64,000 bases of DNA. Origin: Halictus rubicundus. Taxonomy: Eukaryota; Arthropoda; Insecta; Hymenoptera; Halictidae. Under the pieces are notes generated by a model. That model was not told the DNA's origin and did not search any database. It saw only the letters and a program-made list of their open reading frames with translations. The DNA lies in NCBI RefSeq assembly GCF_050948215.1, contig NW_027488956.1, positions 123,689-187,688 of the forward strand. Direction: 5' to 3'. Shown piece by piece: positions 13,971-26,215 of the stretch (the first letter of the stretch is position 1; each line of letters starts with the position of its first letter). A program made the translations under genes and the position numbers.

Positions 13971-15281
13971 TTCTCTATGCTATCCTATCCTCTATCCTAT
14001 CTAAACCCCTATCTATTATCGTATCCTCTATTATATCGTATCCTCCATCCTATCCTATGCTCTATCCTATCCTATCCTCTATCATCTATCCTATCCTATC
14101 CTCTATCCTATCCTATCCTATCCTCTATCCTATCCTATCCTACACTCAATCCTATCCTATCCTCTATGCTATCCTATCCACTATCCCATCCTATCCTCTA
14201 TTCTATCCTATCCTATCTATTATCGTATCCTCTATTATATCGTATCATCCATCCTATCCTATCCTCTATCCTATCCTATCCTCTATCCTATCCTATCCTC
14301 TATCCTATCCTATCCTCTATCCCATCCTATCCTCTATCCTATCCTATCCTCTATCCTATCCTATCCTCTATCCTATCCTATCCTCTATCGTATCCTATCC
14401 TCCATCCTATCCTATCCTCTATCCTACCCTATCCTCTATCCTACCCTATCCTCTATAATATCGTATCCTCTATCCTATCCTATCCTCTATCCTATCTAAA
14501 CCCCTATCTATTATCGCATCCTCTATTATATCGTATCCTCCATCCTATCCTATGCTCTATCCTATCCTATCCTCTATCCTCTATCCTCTATCCTATCCTA
14601 TCCTATCCTCTATCCTATCCTATCCTATCCTCTATCCTATCCTATCCTCTATCCTATCCTATCCTACACTCAATCCTATCCTATCCTCTATGCTATCCTA
14701 TCCACTATCCCATCCTATCCTCTATCCTATCCTATCCTATCTATTATCCTATACTCTATCCTATCCTATCGTCTATAATATCGAATCCTCTATCCTATCC
14801 TATCCTCTATCCTATCCTATCCTCTATCCTATCCTATCCTGTATAATATCCTATACTCTATTCTATCGTATCCTCTATCCCATCCTATCCTCTATCCTAT
14901 CCTATCCTCTATCCTATCCTATCCTCTATCCTATCCTATCCTCTATCGTATCATATCCTCTATCCTATCGTATCCTCTATCGTATCATATCCTCTATCCT
15001 ATCCTATCCTCTATACTATCCTATCCTCTATCCTACCCTATCCTCTATCCTATCCTATCCTCTACCCTATCCTATCCTCTATCCTATCATATCCTCTATC
15101 CTATCCTATCCTCTATCCTATCCTATCCTCTATCCTATCCTATACTCTATCCTATCCTATCGTCTATAATATCGAATCATCTAACCTATCCTATCCTGTA
15201 GTCTATCCTATACTCTATCCTATCCTATCGTCTATAATATCGAATTCTCTTTCCTACCCTATCCTCTATCCTATCCTATCC
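13971..15281. repeat. Segment duplicated at +1,697 bp and partly at +2,510 bp
   Basis: About 14,008-14,830 matches 15,705-16,550 (ATGCTC 14,057 to 15,754 and 14,552 to 16,249, both +1,697). The right part diverges near 14,838, where CCTGTATAATATCC replaces CCTGTATCC. The GTAGTC blocks at 12,671 and 13,096 recur at 15,181 and 15,606 (+2,510 each). A roughly 400-bp cassette starting at 14,057 recurs at 15,754 and 17,886, and with slight change at 8,385. Confidence 0.8.
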
Positions 15282-17413
15282 TATCTATTATCCTATCCTC
15301 TATCCTACCCTATCCTCTATCCTATCATATCCTCTATCCTATCCTATCCTCTATCCTATCCTCTCCTCTATCCTATCCTATCCTCTATCCTATACTATCC
15401 TCCATACTATCCTATCCTCTATCCTATCCTCTCCTCTATCATATCCTATCCTCTATCCTATCCTATCCTCTATCCTATCCTATCCTCTACCCTATCCTAT
15501 CCTCTATCCTATCATATCCTCTATCCTATCCTATCCTCTATCCTATCCTATCCTCTATCCTATCCTATACTCTATCCTATCCTATCGTCTATAATATCGA
15601 ATCCTCTAACCTATCCTATCCTGTAGTCTATCCTATACTCTATCCTATCCTATCGTCTACAATATCGAATTCTCTTTCCTACCCTATCCTCTATCCTATC
15701 CTATCCTATCTATTATCGTATCCTCTATTATATCGTATCCTCCATCCTATCCTATGCTCTATCCTATCCTATCCTCTATCATCTATCCTATCCTATCCTC
15801 TATCCTATCCTATCCTATCCTCTATCCTATCCTATCCTACACTCAATCCTATCCTATCCTCTATGCTATCCTATCCACTATCCCATCCTATCCTCTATTC
15901 TATCCTATCCTATCTATTATCGTATCCTCTATTATATCGTATCATCCATCCTATCCTATCCTCTATCCTATCCTATCCTCTATCCTATCCTATCCTCTAT
16001 CCTATCCTATCCTCTATCCCATCCTATCCTCTATCCTATCCTATCCTCTATCCTATCCTATCCTCTATCCTATCCTATCCTCTATCGTATCCTATCCTCC
16101 ATCCTATCCTATCCTCTATCCTACCCTATCCTCTATCCTACCCTATCCTCTATAATATCGTATCCTCTATCCTATCCTATCCTCTATCCTATCTAAACCC
16201 CTATCTATTATCGCATCCTCTATTATATCGCATCCTCCATCCTATCCTATGCTCTATCCTATCCTATCCTCTATCCTCTATCCTCTATCCTATCCTATCC
16301 TATCCTCTATCCTATCCTATCCTATCCTCTATCCTATCCTATCCTATCCTCTATCCTATCCTATCCTCTATCCTATCCTATCCTACACTCAATCCTATCC
16401 TATCCTCTATGCTATCCTATCCACTATCCCATCCTATCCTCTATCCTATCCTATCCTATCTATTATCCTATACTCTATCCTATCCTATCGTCTATAATAT
16501 CGACTCCTCTATCCTATCCTATCCTCTATCCTATCCTATCCTCTATCCTATCCTATCCTGTATCCTATCCTATCCTCTATTCTATCCTATCCTCTATCCC
16601 ATCCTATCCTCTATCCTATCCTATCCTCTATCCTATCCTATCCTCTATCCTATCCTATCCTATATCGTATCATATCCTCTATCCTATCCTATCCTCTTTC
16701 GTATCATATCCTCTATCCTATCCTATCCTCTATACTATCCTATCCTCTATCCTACCCTATCCTCTATCCTATCCTATCCTCTATTATATCGTATCCTCTA
16801 TCCTATCCTATCCTCTATCCTATCCTATCCTCTATCCTATCGTATCCTCTATCCTATCCTATCCTCTATCCTATCCTATCCTCAATCCTATCCTGTCATC
16901 TATCCTATCCTATCCTCTATCCCATCCTATCCTCTATCCTATCCTATCCTCTATCCTATCCTATCCTCTATCCTACCCTATCCTCTATCCTATCCTATCC
17001 TTTATAATATCGTATCCTCTATCCTATCCTATCCTCTATCCTATAATATCATCTATCCTATCCTATCCTCTATCCTATCCTATCCTCTATCCTATCCTAT
17101 CCTCTATCCTATCCTCTATCCTATCCTATGCCATCCAATATCCTATCCTATCCTCTATCCTATCCTATGCCATCCAATATCCTATCCTATCCTCTATCCT
17201 ATCCTATACTCTATCCTATCCTATCGTCTATAATATCGAATCCTCTATCTTATCCTATCCTCTATCCTATACTATCCTCTATCCTATCTAAACCCCTATC
17301 CTATCCTATCCTCTATCCTAACCTATCCTATCTATTATCGTATCCTCTATTATATCGTATCCTCCATCCTATCCTATGCTCTATCCTATCCTATGCTCTA
17401 TCCTATCCTATCC
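15282..17413. repeat. HOR unit 1 of an abutting pair, 2,132 bp
   Basis: TATCTATTATC at 15,282 and 17,414 mark the unit starts. GTAGTC blocks 15,606 to 17,738 and ATGCTC 15,754 to 17,886 and 16,249 to 18,381 are all +2,132. Later landmarks (ATGCCATCC 17,128 to 19,255) are +2,127, a loss of one pentamer. The pair is head to tail without spacer. Content includes GTATCATATCC, TATCGACTCC (16.5 kb), and two 39-bp GCCATCC units at 17,128. Confidence 0.85.
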
Positions 17414-19535
17414 TATCTATTATCGTATCCTCTATCCTACCCTATCCTCTATCCTATCATATCCTCTATCCTATCCTATCCTCTATCCTATCCTCTCCTC
17501 TATCCTATCCTATCCTCTATCCTATACTATCCTCCATACTATCCTATCCTCTATCCTATCCTCTCCTCTATCATATCCTATCCTCTATCCTATCCTATCC
17601 TCTATCCTATCCTATCCTCTACCCTATCCTATCCTCTATCCTATCATATCCTCTATCCTATCCTATCCTCTATCCTATCCTATCCTCTATCCTATCCTAT
17701 ACTCTATCCTATCCTATCGTCTATAATATCGAATCCTCTAACCTATCCTATCCTGTAGTCTATCCTATACTCTATCCTATCCTATCGTCTATAATATCGA
17801 ATTCTCTTTCCTACCCTATCCTCTATCCTATCCTATCCTATCTATTATCGTATCCTCTATTATATCGTATTATCCATCCTATCCTATGCTCTATCCTATC
17901 CTATCCTCTATCATCTATCCTATCCTATCCTCTATCCTATCCTATCCTATCCTCTATCCTATCCTATCCTACACTCAATCCTATCCTATCCTCTATGCTA
18001 TCCTATCCACTATCCCATCCTATCCTCTATTCTATCCTATCCTATCTATTATCGTATCCTCTATTATATCGTATCATCCATCCTATCCTATCCTCTATCC
18101 TATCCTATCCTCTATCCTATCCTATCCTCTATCCTATCCTATCCTCTATCCCATCCTATCCTCTATCCTATCCTATCCTCTATCCTATCCTATCCTCTAT
18201 CCTATCCTATCCTCTATCGTATCCTATCCTCCATCCTATCCTATCCTCTATCCTACCCTATCCTCTATCCTACCCTATCCTCTATAATATCGTATCCTCT
18301 ATCCTATCCTATCCTCTATCCTATCTAAACCCCTATCTATTATCGCATCCTCTATTATATCGCATCCTCCATCCTATCCTATGCTCTATCCTATCCTATC
18401 CTCTATCCTCTATCCTCTATCCTATCCTATCCTATCCTCTATCCTATCCTATCCTATCCTCTATCCTATCCTATCCTCTATCCTATCCTATCCTCTATCC
18501 TATCCTATCCTACACTCAATCCTATCCTATCCTCTATGCTATCCTATCCACTATCCCATCCTATCCTCTATCCTATCCTATCCTATCTATTATCCTATAC
18601 TCTATCCTATCCTATCGTCTATAATATCGACTCCTCTATCCTATCCTATCCTCTATCCTATCCTATCCTCTATCCTATCCTATCCTGTATCCTATCCTAT
18701 CCTCTATTCTATCCTATCCTCTATCCCATCCTATCCTCTATCCTATCCTATCCTCTATCCTATCCTATCCTCTATCCTATCCTATCCTATATCGTATCAT
18801 ATCCTCTATCCTATCCTATCCTCTTTCGTATCATATCCTCTATCCTATCCTATCCTCTATACTATCCTATCCTCTATCCTACCCTATCCTCTATCCTATC
18901 CTATCCTCTATTATATCGTATCCTCTATCCTATCCTATCCTCTATCCTATCCTATCCTCTATCCTATCGTATCCTCTATCCTATCCTATCCTCTATCCTA
19001 TCCTATCCTCAATCCTATCCTGTCATCTATCCTATCCTATCCTCTATCCCATCCTATCCTCTATCCTATCCTATCCTCTATCCTATCCTATCCTCTATCC
19101 TACCCTATCCTCTATCCTATCCTATCCTTTATAATATCGTATCCTCTATCCTATCCTATCCTCTATCCTATAATATCATCTATCCTATCCTATCCTCTAT
19201 CCTATCCTATCCTCTATCCTATCCTATCCTCTATCCTATCCTCTATCCTATCCTATGCCATCCAATATCCTATCCTATCCTCTATCCTATCCTATGCCAT
19301 CCAATATCCTATCCTGTCCTCTATCCTATCCTATACTCTATCCTATCCTATCGTCTATAATATCGAATCCTCTATCTTATCCTATCCTCTATCCTATACT
19401 ATCCTCTATCCTATCTAAACCCCTATCCTATCCTATCCTCTATCCTAACCTATCCTATCTATTATCGTATCCTCTATTATATCGTATCCTCCATCCTATC
19501 CTATGCTCTATCCTATCCTATGCTCTATCCTATCC
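17414..19535. repeat. HOR unit 2 of the 2,132-bp pair
   Basis: Same order of landmarks as 15,282-17,413, with a 5-bp shorter second half. It holds the last GTAGTC/GAATTC block I find (17,738). Small private changes exist, such as CCTGTCCTC near 19,315. After 19,535 the match to the start of unit 2 stops, so there are two full units and no third. Confidence 0.83.
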
Positions 19536-20830
19536 TATCCTATCTATTATCGTATCCTCTATTATATCGTATCCTCCATCCTATCCTATGCTCTATCCTA
19601 TCCTATCCTCTATCCTATCCTATCCTGTATCCTATCCTATCCTCTATTCTATCCTATCCTCTATCCCATCCTATCCTCTATCCTATCCTATCCTCTATCC
19701 TATCCTATCCTCTATCCTATCCTATCCTCTATCGTATCATATCCTCTATCCTATCCTATCCTCTATCGTATCATATCCTCTATCCTATCCTATCCTCTAT
19801 ACTATCCTATCCTCTATCCTACCCTATCCTCTATCCTATCCTATCCTCTATAATATCGTATCCTCTATCCTATCCTATCCTCTATCCTATCCTATCCTCT
19901 ATCCTATCGTATCCTCTATCCTATCCTATCCTCTATCCTATCCTATCCTCAATCCTATCCTGTCATCTATCCTATCCTATCCTCTATCCCATCCTATCCT
20001 CTATCCTATCCTATCCTCTATCCTATCCTATCCTCTATCCTATCCTATCCTCTATCCTATCCTATCCTCTATAATATCGTATCCTCTATCCTATCCTATC
20101 CTCTATCCTATAATATCATCTATCCTATCCTATCCTCTATCCTATCCTATCCTCTATCCTATCCTCTATCCTATCCTATGCCATCCAAAATCCTATCCTA
20201 TCCTCTATCCTATCCTATACTCTATCCTATCCTATCGTCTATAATATCGAATCCTCTATCCGATCCTATCCTCTATCCTATACTATCCTCTATCCTATCT
20301 AAACCCCTATCCTATCCTATCCTCTATCCTAACCTATCCTATCTATTATCGTATCCTCTATTATATCGTATCCTCCATCCTATCCTATGCTCTATCCTAT
20401 CCTATCCTCTATCCTAGCCTATCCTCTATCCTATCCTATCCTCTATCCTATCCTATACTCTATCCTATCCTATCGTCTATAATATCGAATCCTCTATCCT
20501 ATCCAATCCTCTATCCTATCCTATACTCTATCCTATCCTATCGTCTATAATATAGAATCCTCTATCCTATCCTATCCTCTATCCTATCCTCTATCCTATC
20601 CTATGCCATCCACTATCCTATCCTATCCTCTATACTATCCTATGCCATCCAATATCCTATCCTATCCTCTATCCTATCCTATGCTCTATCCTATCCTATC
20701 CTCTATCCTACCCTATCCTCTATCCTATCCTATCCTCTATCCTATCCTATACTCTATCCTATCCTATCGTCTATAATATCGAATCCTCTATCCTATCCTA
20801 TCCTCTATCCTATCCTATCCTCTATCCTAT
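19536..20830. repeat. Transition segment
   Basis: Canonical units with CGTATCATATCC, CCTGTCATC, CTAAACCCC (20,298), the AATATCGAATC variant, TATAGAATCC (20,551), CCATCCAAAATCC (20,180) and CCATCCACTATCC (20,603). It precedes the region where GCCATCC units are frequent. No gene-like sequence. Confidence 0.75.
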
Positions 20831-21409
20831 CCTATCCTCTATCCTCTCCTATCCTCTATCCTATCCTATCCCCTATCCTATCCTATCCTCTATTCTATCT
20901 AATACCATATTTCTATCCTCTATCCCATCCTATACTCAATCCTATCCTATACTGTATTATATCCTATCCTCTTTCCTATCCTCTATCATATCGTATCCTC
21001 TATCCTATCCTATCCTCTACCCTATCCTATCCTCTATCCTAGCCTATCCTCTATTCTAACCTATCCTTTATCCTATCCTACCCTCTATCCTATCCTATCC
21101 TCTATCCTATCCTATCCTATCCTCTATCCTATCCTATCCTATACCCTATCCTATCCTCTATCCCATCCTATACTCAATCCTATCCTATACTGTATTATAT
21201 CCTATCCTCTTTCCTATCCTCTATCATATCGTATCCCCTATCCTATCCTATCCTCTATCCTATCCTATCCTCTATCCTATCCAATCCTCTATCCTATCCT
21301 CTATCCTATCCTATGCCATCCAATATCCTATCCTATCCTCTATACTATCCTATGCCATCCAATATCCTATCCTATCCTCTATCCTATCCTATGTCATCCA
21401 ATATCCTAT
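20831..21409. repeat. 579-bp tandem unit, copy 1
   Basis: Contains the CTAATACCATATTTC block (20,897), ATACTGTATTATATCC, CTTTCC, CTAGCC, TTCTAACC, CTTTATCC, CTACCC, and ends with three 39-bp units, the last with ATGTCATCC instead of ATGCCATCC. Everything recurs 579 bp later (ATGCCATCC 21,313 to 21,892). 579 = 34 x 17 + 1. Confidence 0.83.
20888..21000. repeat. CTAATACCATATTTC block, first clear copy
   Basis: TCTAATACCATATTTC is the most AT-rich and least pentamer-like landmark. It is followed by CCCATCCTATACTCAATCC, ATACTGTATTATATCC and CTTTCC in most copies. I see it near 20.9, 21.5, 27.4, 27.7, 28.7, 30.7, 31.0, 32.0, 32.9, 38.6, 38.9, 39.9, 40.7, 50.4, 51.1, 53.5 and 54.7 kb. The trailing part without CTAATACCATATTTC already occurs near 155 and 5,258, so the AT-rich piece may be a later addition. 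Confidence 0.83.
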
Positions 21410-21988
21410 CCTATCCTCTATCCTCTCCTATCCTCTATCCTATCCTATCCCCTATCCTATCCTATCCTCTATTCTATCTAATACCATATTTCTATCCTCT
21501 ATCCCATCCTATACTCAATCCTATCCTATACTGTATTATATCCTATCCTCTTTCCTATCCTCTATCATATCGTATCCTCTATCCTATCCTATCCTCTACC
21601 CTATCCTATCCTCTATCCTAGCCTATCCTCTATTCTAACCTATCCTTTATCCTATCCTACCCTCTATCCTATCCTATCCTCTATCCTATCCTATCCTATC
21701 CTCTATCCTATCCTATCCTATACCCTATCCTATCCTCTATCCCATCCTATACTCAATCCTATCCTATACTGTATTATATCCTATCCTCTTTCCTATCCTC
21801 TATCATATCGTATCCCCTATCCTATCCTATCCTCTATCCTATCCTATCCTCTATCCTATCCAATCCTCTATCCTATCCTCTATCCTATCCTATGCCATCC
21901 AATATCCTATCCTATCCTCTATACTATCCTATGCCATCCAATATCCTATCCTATCCTCTATCCTATCCTATGTCATCCAATATCCTAT
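21410..21988. repeat. 579-bp tandem unit, copy 2
   Basis: Directly abuts copy 1 and repeats all its landmarks, including the private ATGTCATCC (about 21,391 and 21,970). Similarity ends just after that variant. The short spacing and shared private variant suggest a recent local duplication. Confidence 0.83.
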
Positions 21989-22380
21989 CCTATCCTCTAT
22001 CCTATCCTATACTCTATCCTATCCTATCGTCTATAATATCGAATCCTCTATCCTATCCTATCCTCTATCCTATCCTATCCTCTATCCTATCCTATCCTCT
22101 ATCCTATCCAATCCTCTATCCTATCCTCTATCCTATCCTATGCCATCCAATATCCTATCCTATCCTCTATACTATCCTATGACATCCAATATCCTATCCT
22201 ATCCTCTATCCTATCCTATGCCATCCAATATCCTATCCTATCCTCTATCCTATCCTATACTCTATCCTATCCTATCGTCTATAATATCGAATCCTCTATC
22301 CTATCCTATCCTCTATCCTATCCTATCCTCTATCCTATCCTATCCTCTATCCTCTCCTATCCTCTATCCTATCCTATCCT
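21989..22380. repeat. Array segment with GCCATCC and GACATCC units
   Basis: Canonical units, AATATCGAATC at 22,032 and 22,283, and three tandem 39-bp units starting at 22,140, the second carrying GACATCC. It leads into the diverged block that follows. Confidence 0.75.
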
Positions 22381-22830
22381 CTATCTTATCCTATCCTCTA
22401 TCCTTCCCTATCCTCTATCCTATCCTATCCTCTATCCTATCCTATCCTCTATCCTATCCAATCCCCTATCATATCCTCTATCCGATCCTATCCTCTATCC
22501 TATCCTATCCTCTACCCTATTCTATCCTCTACCCTATTCTATCCTCTATCCTATCCTATCCTCTATCCTATCCTATTCTCTATCCTATTATATCCTATCC
22601 TGTACCGCCTCCTATCCTGTATCCGATCCAATCCCCTATCGTCTACCGTATCATATTCTCTATCCTATCCTCTATCCTATCCAATCCTCTGTCCTATCCT
22701 ATCCTCTATAATATCGTATCCTCTATCATATCCTTTCCTCTTTCCTATAATATCATCTATCCTATCCTATCCTCTATCCTATCCTATCCTCTATCGTCTC
22801 CTATCATCTATCCTATCCAATCCCCTATGA
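22381..22830. repeat. Unusually diverged block inside the array
   Basis: Still recognisably pentamer-based but rich in changes not seen elsewhere: CCTTCCC, two CTACCCTATTC units in a row, CTGTACCGCCTCC, two CCGATCC, CCCTATCGTCTACCG, CTCTGTCC and CTATGATATCC. G and CG are denser here than anywhere else in the interior. It may be an old, poorly homogenised segment, or an insert from a diverged array elsewhere. Confidence 0.7.
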
Positions 22831-23588
22831 TATCCTCTATCCAATCCTATCCTCTATCCTATCCTATCCTCTATCCTATCCTATCCTCTATCCTATCCTA
22901 TCCTCTATTCTATCCTATCCTCTATCCTATCCTATCCTCTATCCTATCCTATCCTCTACAATATCGTATCCTCTATCATATCCTTTCCTCTTTCCTATAA
23001 TAGCATCTATCCTATATTATCCTCTATCTTATCCTATCCTCTATCCTATCCTATCATCTATCCTATCCTATCCTCTATCCCATCCTATACTCAATCCTAT
23101 CCTATACTGTATTATATCCTATCCTCTTTCCTATCCTCTATCATATCGTATCCTCTATCCTATCCTATCCTCTACCCTATAATATCATCTATCCTATCCT
23201 ATTCTCTATTATATCCTATCCTCTATCCTATCCTATCCTCTATCATATCCTCTCCTCTATCCTATCCTATCCTCTATCCTATACTATCCTCTATACTATC
23301 CTATCAACTATCCTATCCTATCCTCTATCATATCCTATCCTCTATCCTATCCTATCCTCTATCCTATCCTATCCTCTACCCTATCCTATCCTCTATCCTA
23401 TCATATCCTCTATCCTATCCTATCCTCTATCCTATCCTATCCTCTATCCTATCCTATACTCTATCCTATCCTATCGTCTATAATATCGAATTCTCTTTCC
23501 TATCCTATCCTCTATCCTATCCTATCCTCTATCCTATCCTATCCTCTATCCTATCCTATCCTCTATTCTATCCTATCCTCTATCCTAT
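22831..23588. repeat. 658-bp tandem unit, copy 1, with lead-in
   Basis: CTCTACAATATCG (22,954), CTTTCCTCTTTCC, ATAATAGCATC, ATACTGTATTATATCC, CTACCCTATAATATC and AATATCGAATTC (about 23,487) recur 658 bp later (CTCTACAATATCG 23,612; CTCT before the GAATTC block 23,459 to 24,117). The set is that of the opening block (1-250) without the GTAGTC part. Confidence 0.8.
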
Positions 23589-24180
23589 CCTATCCTCTAT
23601 TCTATCCTATCCTCTACAATATCGTATCCTCTATCATATCCTTTCCTCTTTCCTATAATAGCATCTATCCTATATTATCCTCTATCTTATCCTATCCTCT
23701 ATCCTATCCTATCATCTATCCTATCCTATCCTCTATCCCATCCTATACTCAATCCTATCCTATACTGTATTATATCCTATCCTCTTTCCTATCCTCTATC
23801 ATATCGTATCCTCTATCCTATCCTATCCTCTACCCTATAATATCCTCTATCCTATCCTATTCTCTATCCTATCCTATCCTCTATCCTATCCTATCCTCTA
23901 TCATATCCTCTCCTCTATCGTATCCTATCCTCTATCCTATACTATCCTCTATACTATCCTATCCTCTATCCTATCCTATCCTCTATCATATCCTATCCTC
24001 TATCCTATCCTATCCTCTATCCTATCCTATCCTCTACCCTATCCTATCCTCTATCCTATCATATCCTCTATCCTATCCTATCCTCTATCCTATCCTATCC
24101 TCTATCCTATCCTATACTCTATCCTATCCTATCGTCTATAATATCGAATTCTCTTTCCTATCCTATCCTCTATCCTATCC
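23589..24180. repeat. 658-bp tandem unit, copy 2
   Basis: Repeats copy 1 in order and ends at the AATATCGAATTC / CTTTCC landmark. Differences are point changes, for example CTATCAACTATCC (23,305) against CTATCCTCTATCC. I saw no GAATTC after this copy. Confidence 0.8.
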
Positions 24181-26215
24181 TATCCTATCTATTATCGTAT
24201 CCTCTATTATAGCGTATCCTCCATCCTATCCTATGCTCTATCCTATCCTATCCTCTATCCTACCCTATCCTCTATCCTATCCTATCCTCTATCCTATCCT
24301 ATCCTCTATCCTATCCTATCCTCTATCCTATCCTATCCTCTATCCTATCCTATCCTCTATCCTATCCTATCCTCTATCCTATCCTATCCTCTATCCTATC
24401 CTATCCTCTATCCTACCCTATCCTCTATCCTATCCTATCCTCTATAATATCGTATCCTCTATCCTATCCTATCCTCTATCCTATAATATCATCTATCCTA
24501 TCCTATCCTCTATCTTATCCTATCCTCTATCCTATCCTATCCTCTATCCTATCCTCTATCCTATCCTATGCCATCCAATATCCTATCCTATCCTCTATCC
24601 TATCCTATGCGATCCAATATCCTATCCTATCCTCTATCCTATCCTATACTCTATCCTATCCTATCGTCTATAATATCGAATCCTCTATCCTATCCTATCC
24701 TCTATCCTATACTATCCTCTATCCTATCTAAACCCCTATCCTATCCTATCCTCTATCCTAACCTATCCTATCTATTATCGTATCCTCTATTATATCGTAT
24801 CCTCCATCCTATCCTATGCTCTATCCTATCCTATCCTCTATCCTACCCTATCCTCTATCCTATCCTATCCTCTATCCTATCCTATACTCTATCCTATCCT
24901 ATCGTCTATAATATCGAATCCTCTATCCTATCCAATCCTCTATCCTATCCTATACTCTATCCTATCCTATCGTCTATAATATAGAATCCTATATCCTATC
25001 CTATCCTCTATCCTATCCTCTATCCTATCCTATGCCATCCAATATCCTATCCTATCCTCTATCCTATCCTATGCCATCCAATATCCTATCCTATCCTCTA
25101 TCCTATCCTATCCTCTATCCTATCCTATCCTCTATCCTATCCTGTCATCTATCCTATCCTATCCTCTATCCCATCCTATCCTCTATCCTATCCTATCCTC
25201 TATCCTATCCTATCCTCTATCGTATCCTATCCTCTATCCTATCCTATCCTCTATCCTATCCTGTCATCTATCCTATCCTATCCTCTATCCCATCCTATCC
25301 TCTATCCTACCCTATCCTCTATCCTATCCTATCCTCTATCCTATCCTATCCTCTATCGTATCCTATCCTCTATCCTATCCTATCCTCTATCCTACCCTAT
25401 CCTCTATCCTACCCTATCCTCTATAATATCGAATCCTCTATCCTATCCTATCCTCTATCCTATCCTATACTCTATCCTATCCTATCGTCTATAATATCGA
25501 ATCCTCTATCCTATCCTATACTCTATCCTATCCTATCGTCTATAATATAGAATCCTATATCCTATCCTATCCTCTATCCTATCCTCTATCCTATCCTATG
25601 CCATCCAATATCCTATCCTATCCTCTATCCTATCCTATGCCATCCAATATCCTATCCTATCCTCTATCCTATCCTATCCTCTATCCTATCCTATCCTCTA
25701 TCCTATCCTATCCTCTATCCTATCCTGTCATCTATCCTATCCTATCCTCTATCCTATCCTATCCTCTATCCTATCCTATCCTCTATCCTATCCTATCCTC
25801 TATCGTATCCTATCCTCTATCCTATCCTATCCTCTATCCTACCCTATCCTCTATCCTACCCTATCCTCTATAATATCGTATCCTCTATCCTATCCTCTAT
25901 CCTATCCTATCCCATCCAATATCCTATCCTATCCCCTATCCTATCCTATACTCTATCCTATCCTATTGTCTATAATATCGAATCCTCTATCCTATCCTAT
26001 CCTCTATCCTATCTAAACCCCTATCTATTATCGTATCCTCTATTATATCGTATCCTCCATCCTATCGTATGCTCTATCCTATCCTATCCTCTATCCTCTA
26101 TCCTCTATCCTATCCTATCCTCTATCCTATCCTATCCTATCCTCTATCCTATCCTATCCTACACTCAATCCTATCCTATCCTCTATGCTATCCTATCCAC
26201 TATCCCATCCTATCC
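24181..26215. repeat. Mixed segment with a 566-bp repeat
   Basis: Contains CTAAACCCC (24,727; 26,012), 39-bp GCCATCC pairs (from 24,568 with one GCGATCC, from 25,032 and from 25,598) and TATAGAATCCTATATCC at 24,981 and 25,547 (period 566, also 25,032 to 25,598). CCCATCCAATATCC near 25,912 matches the early form from 4.6-13.9 kb, so old and new variants coexist here. Confidence 0.75.

Noticed and set aside
20888..21000. Transposable element at CTAATACCATATTTC
   Set aside because: The non-pentamer part is too short, with no terminal inverted repeats, target-site duplication or coding sequence; kept as a repeat landmark only.
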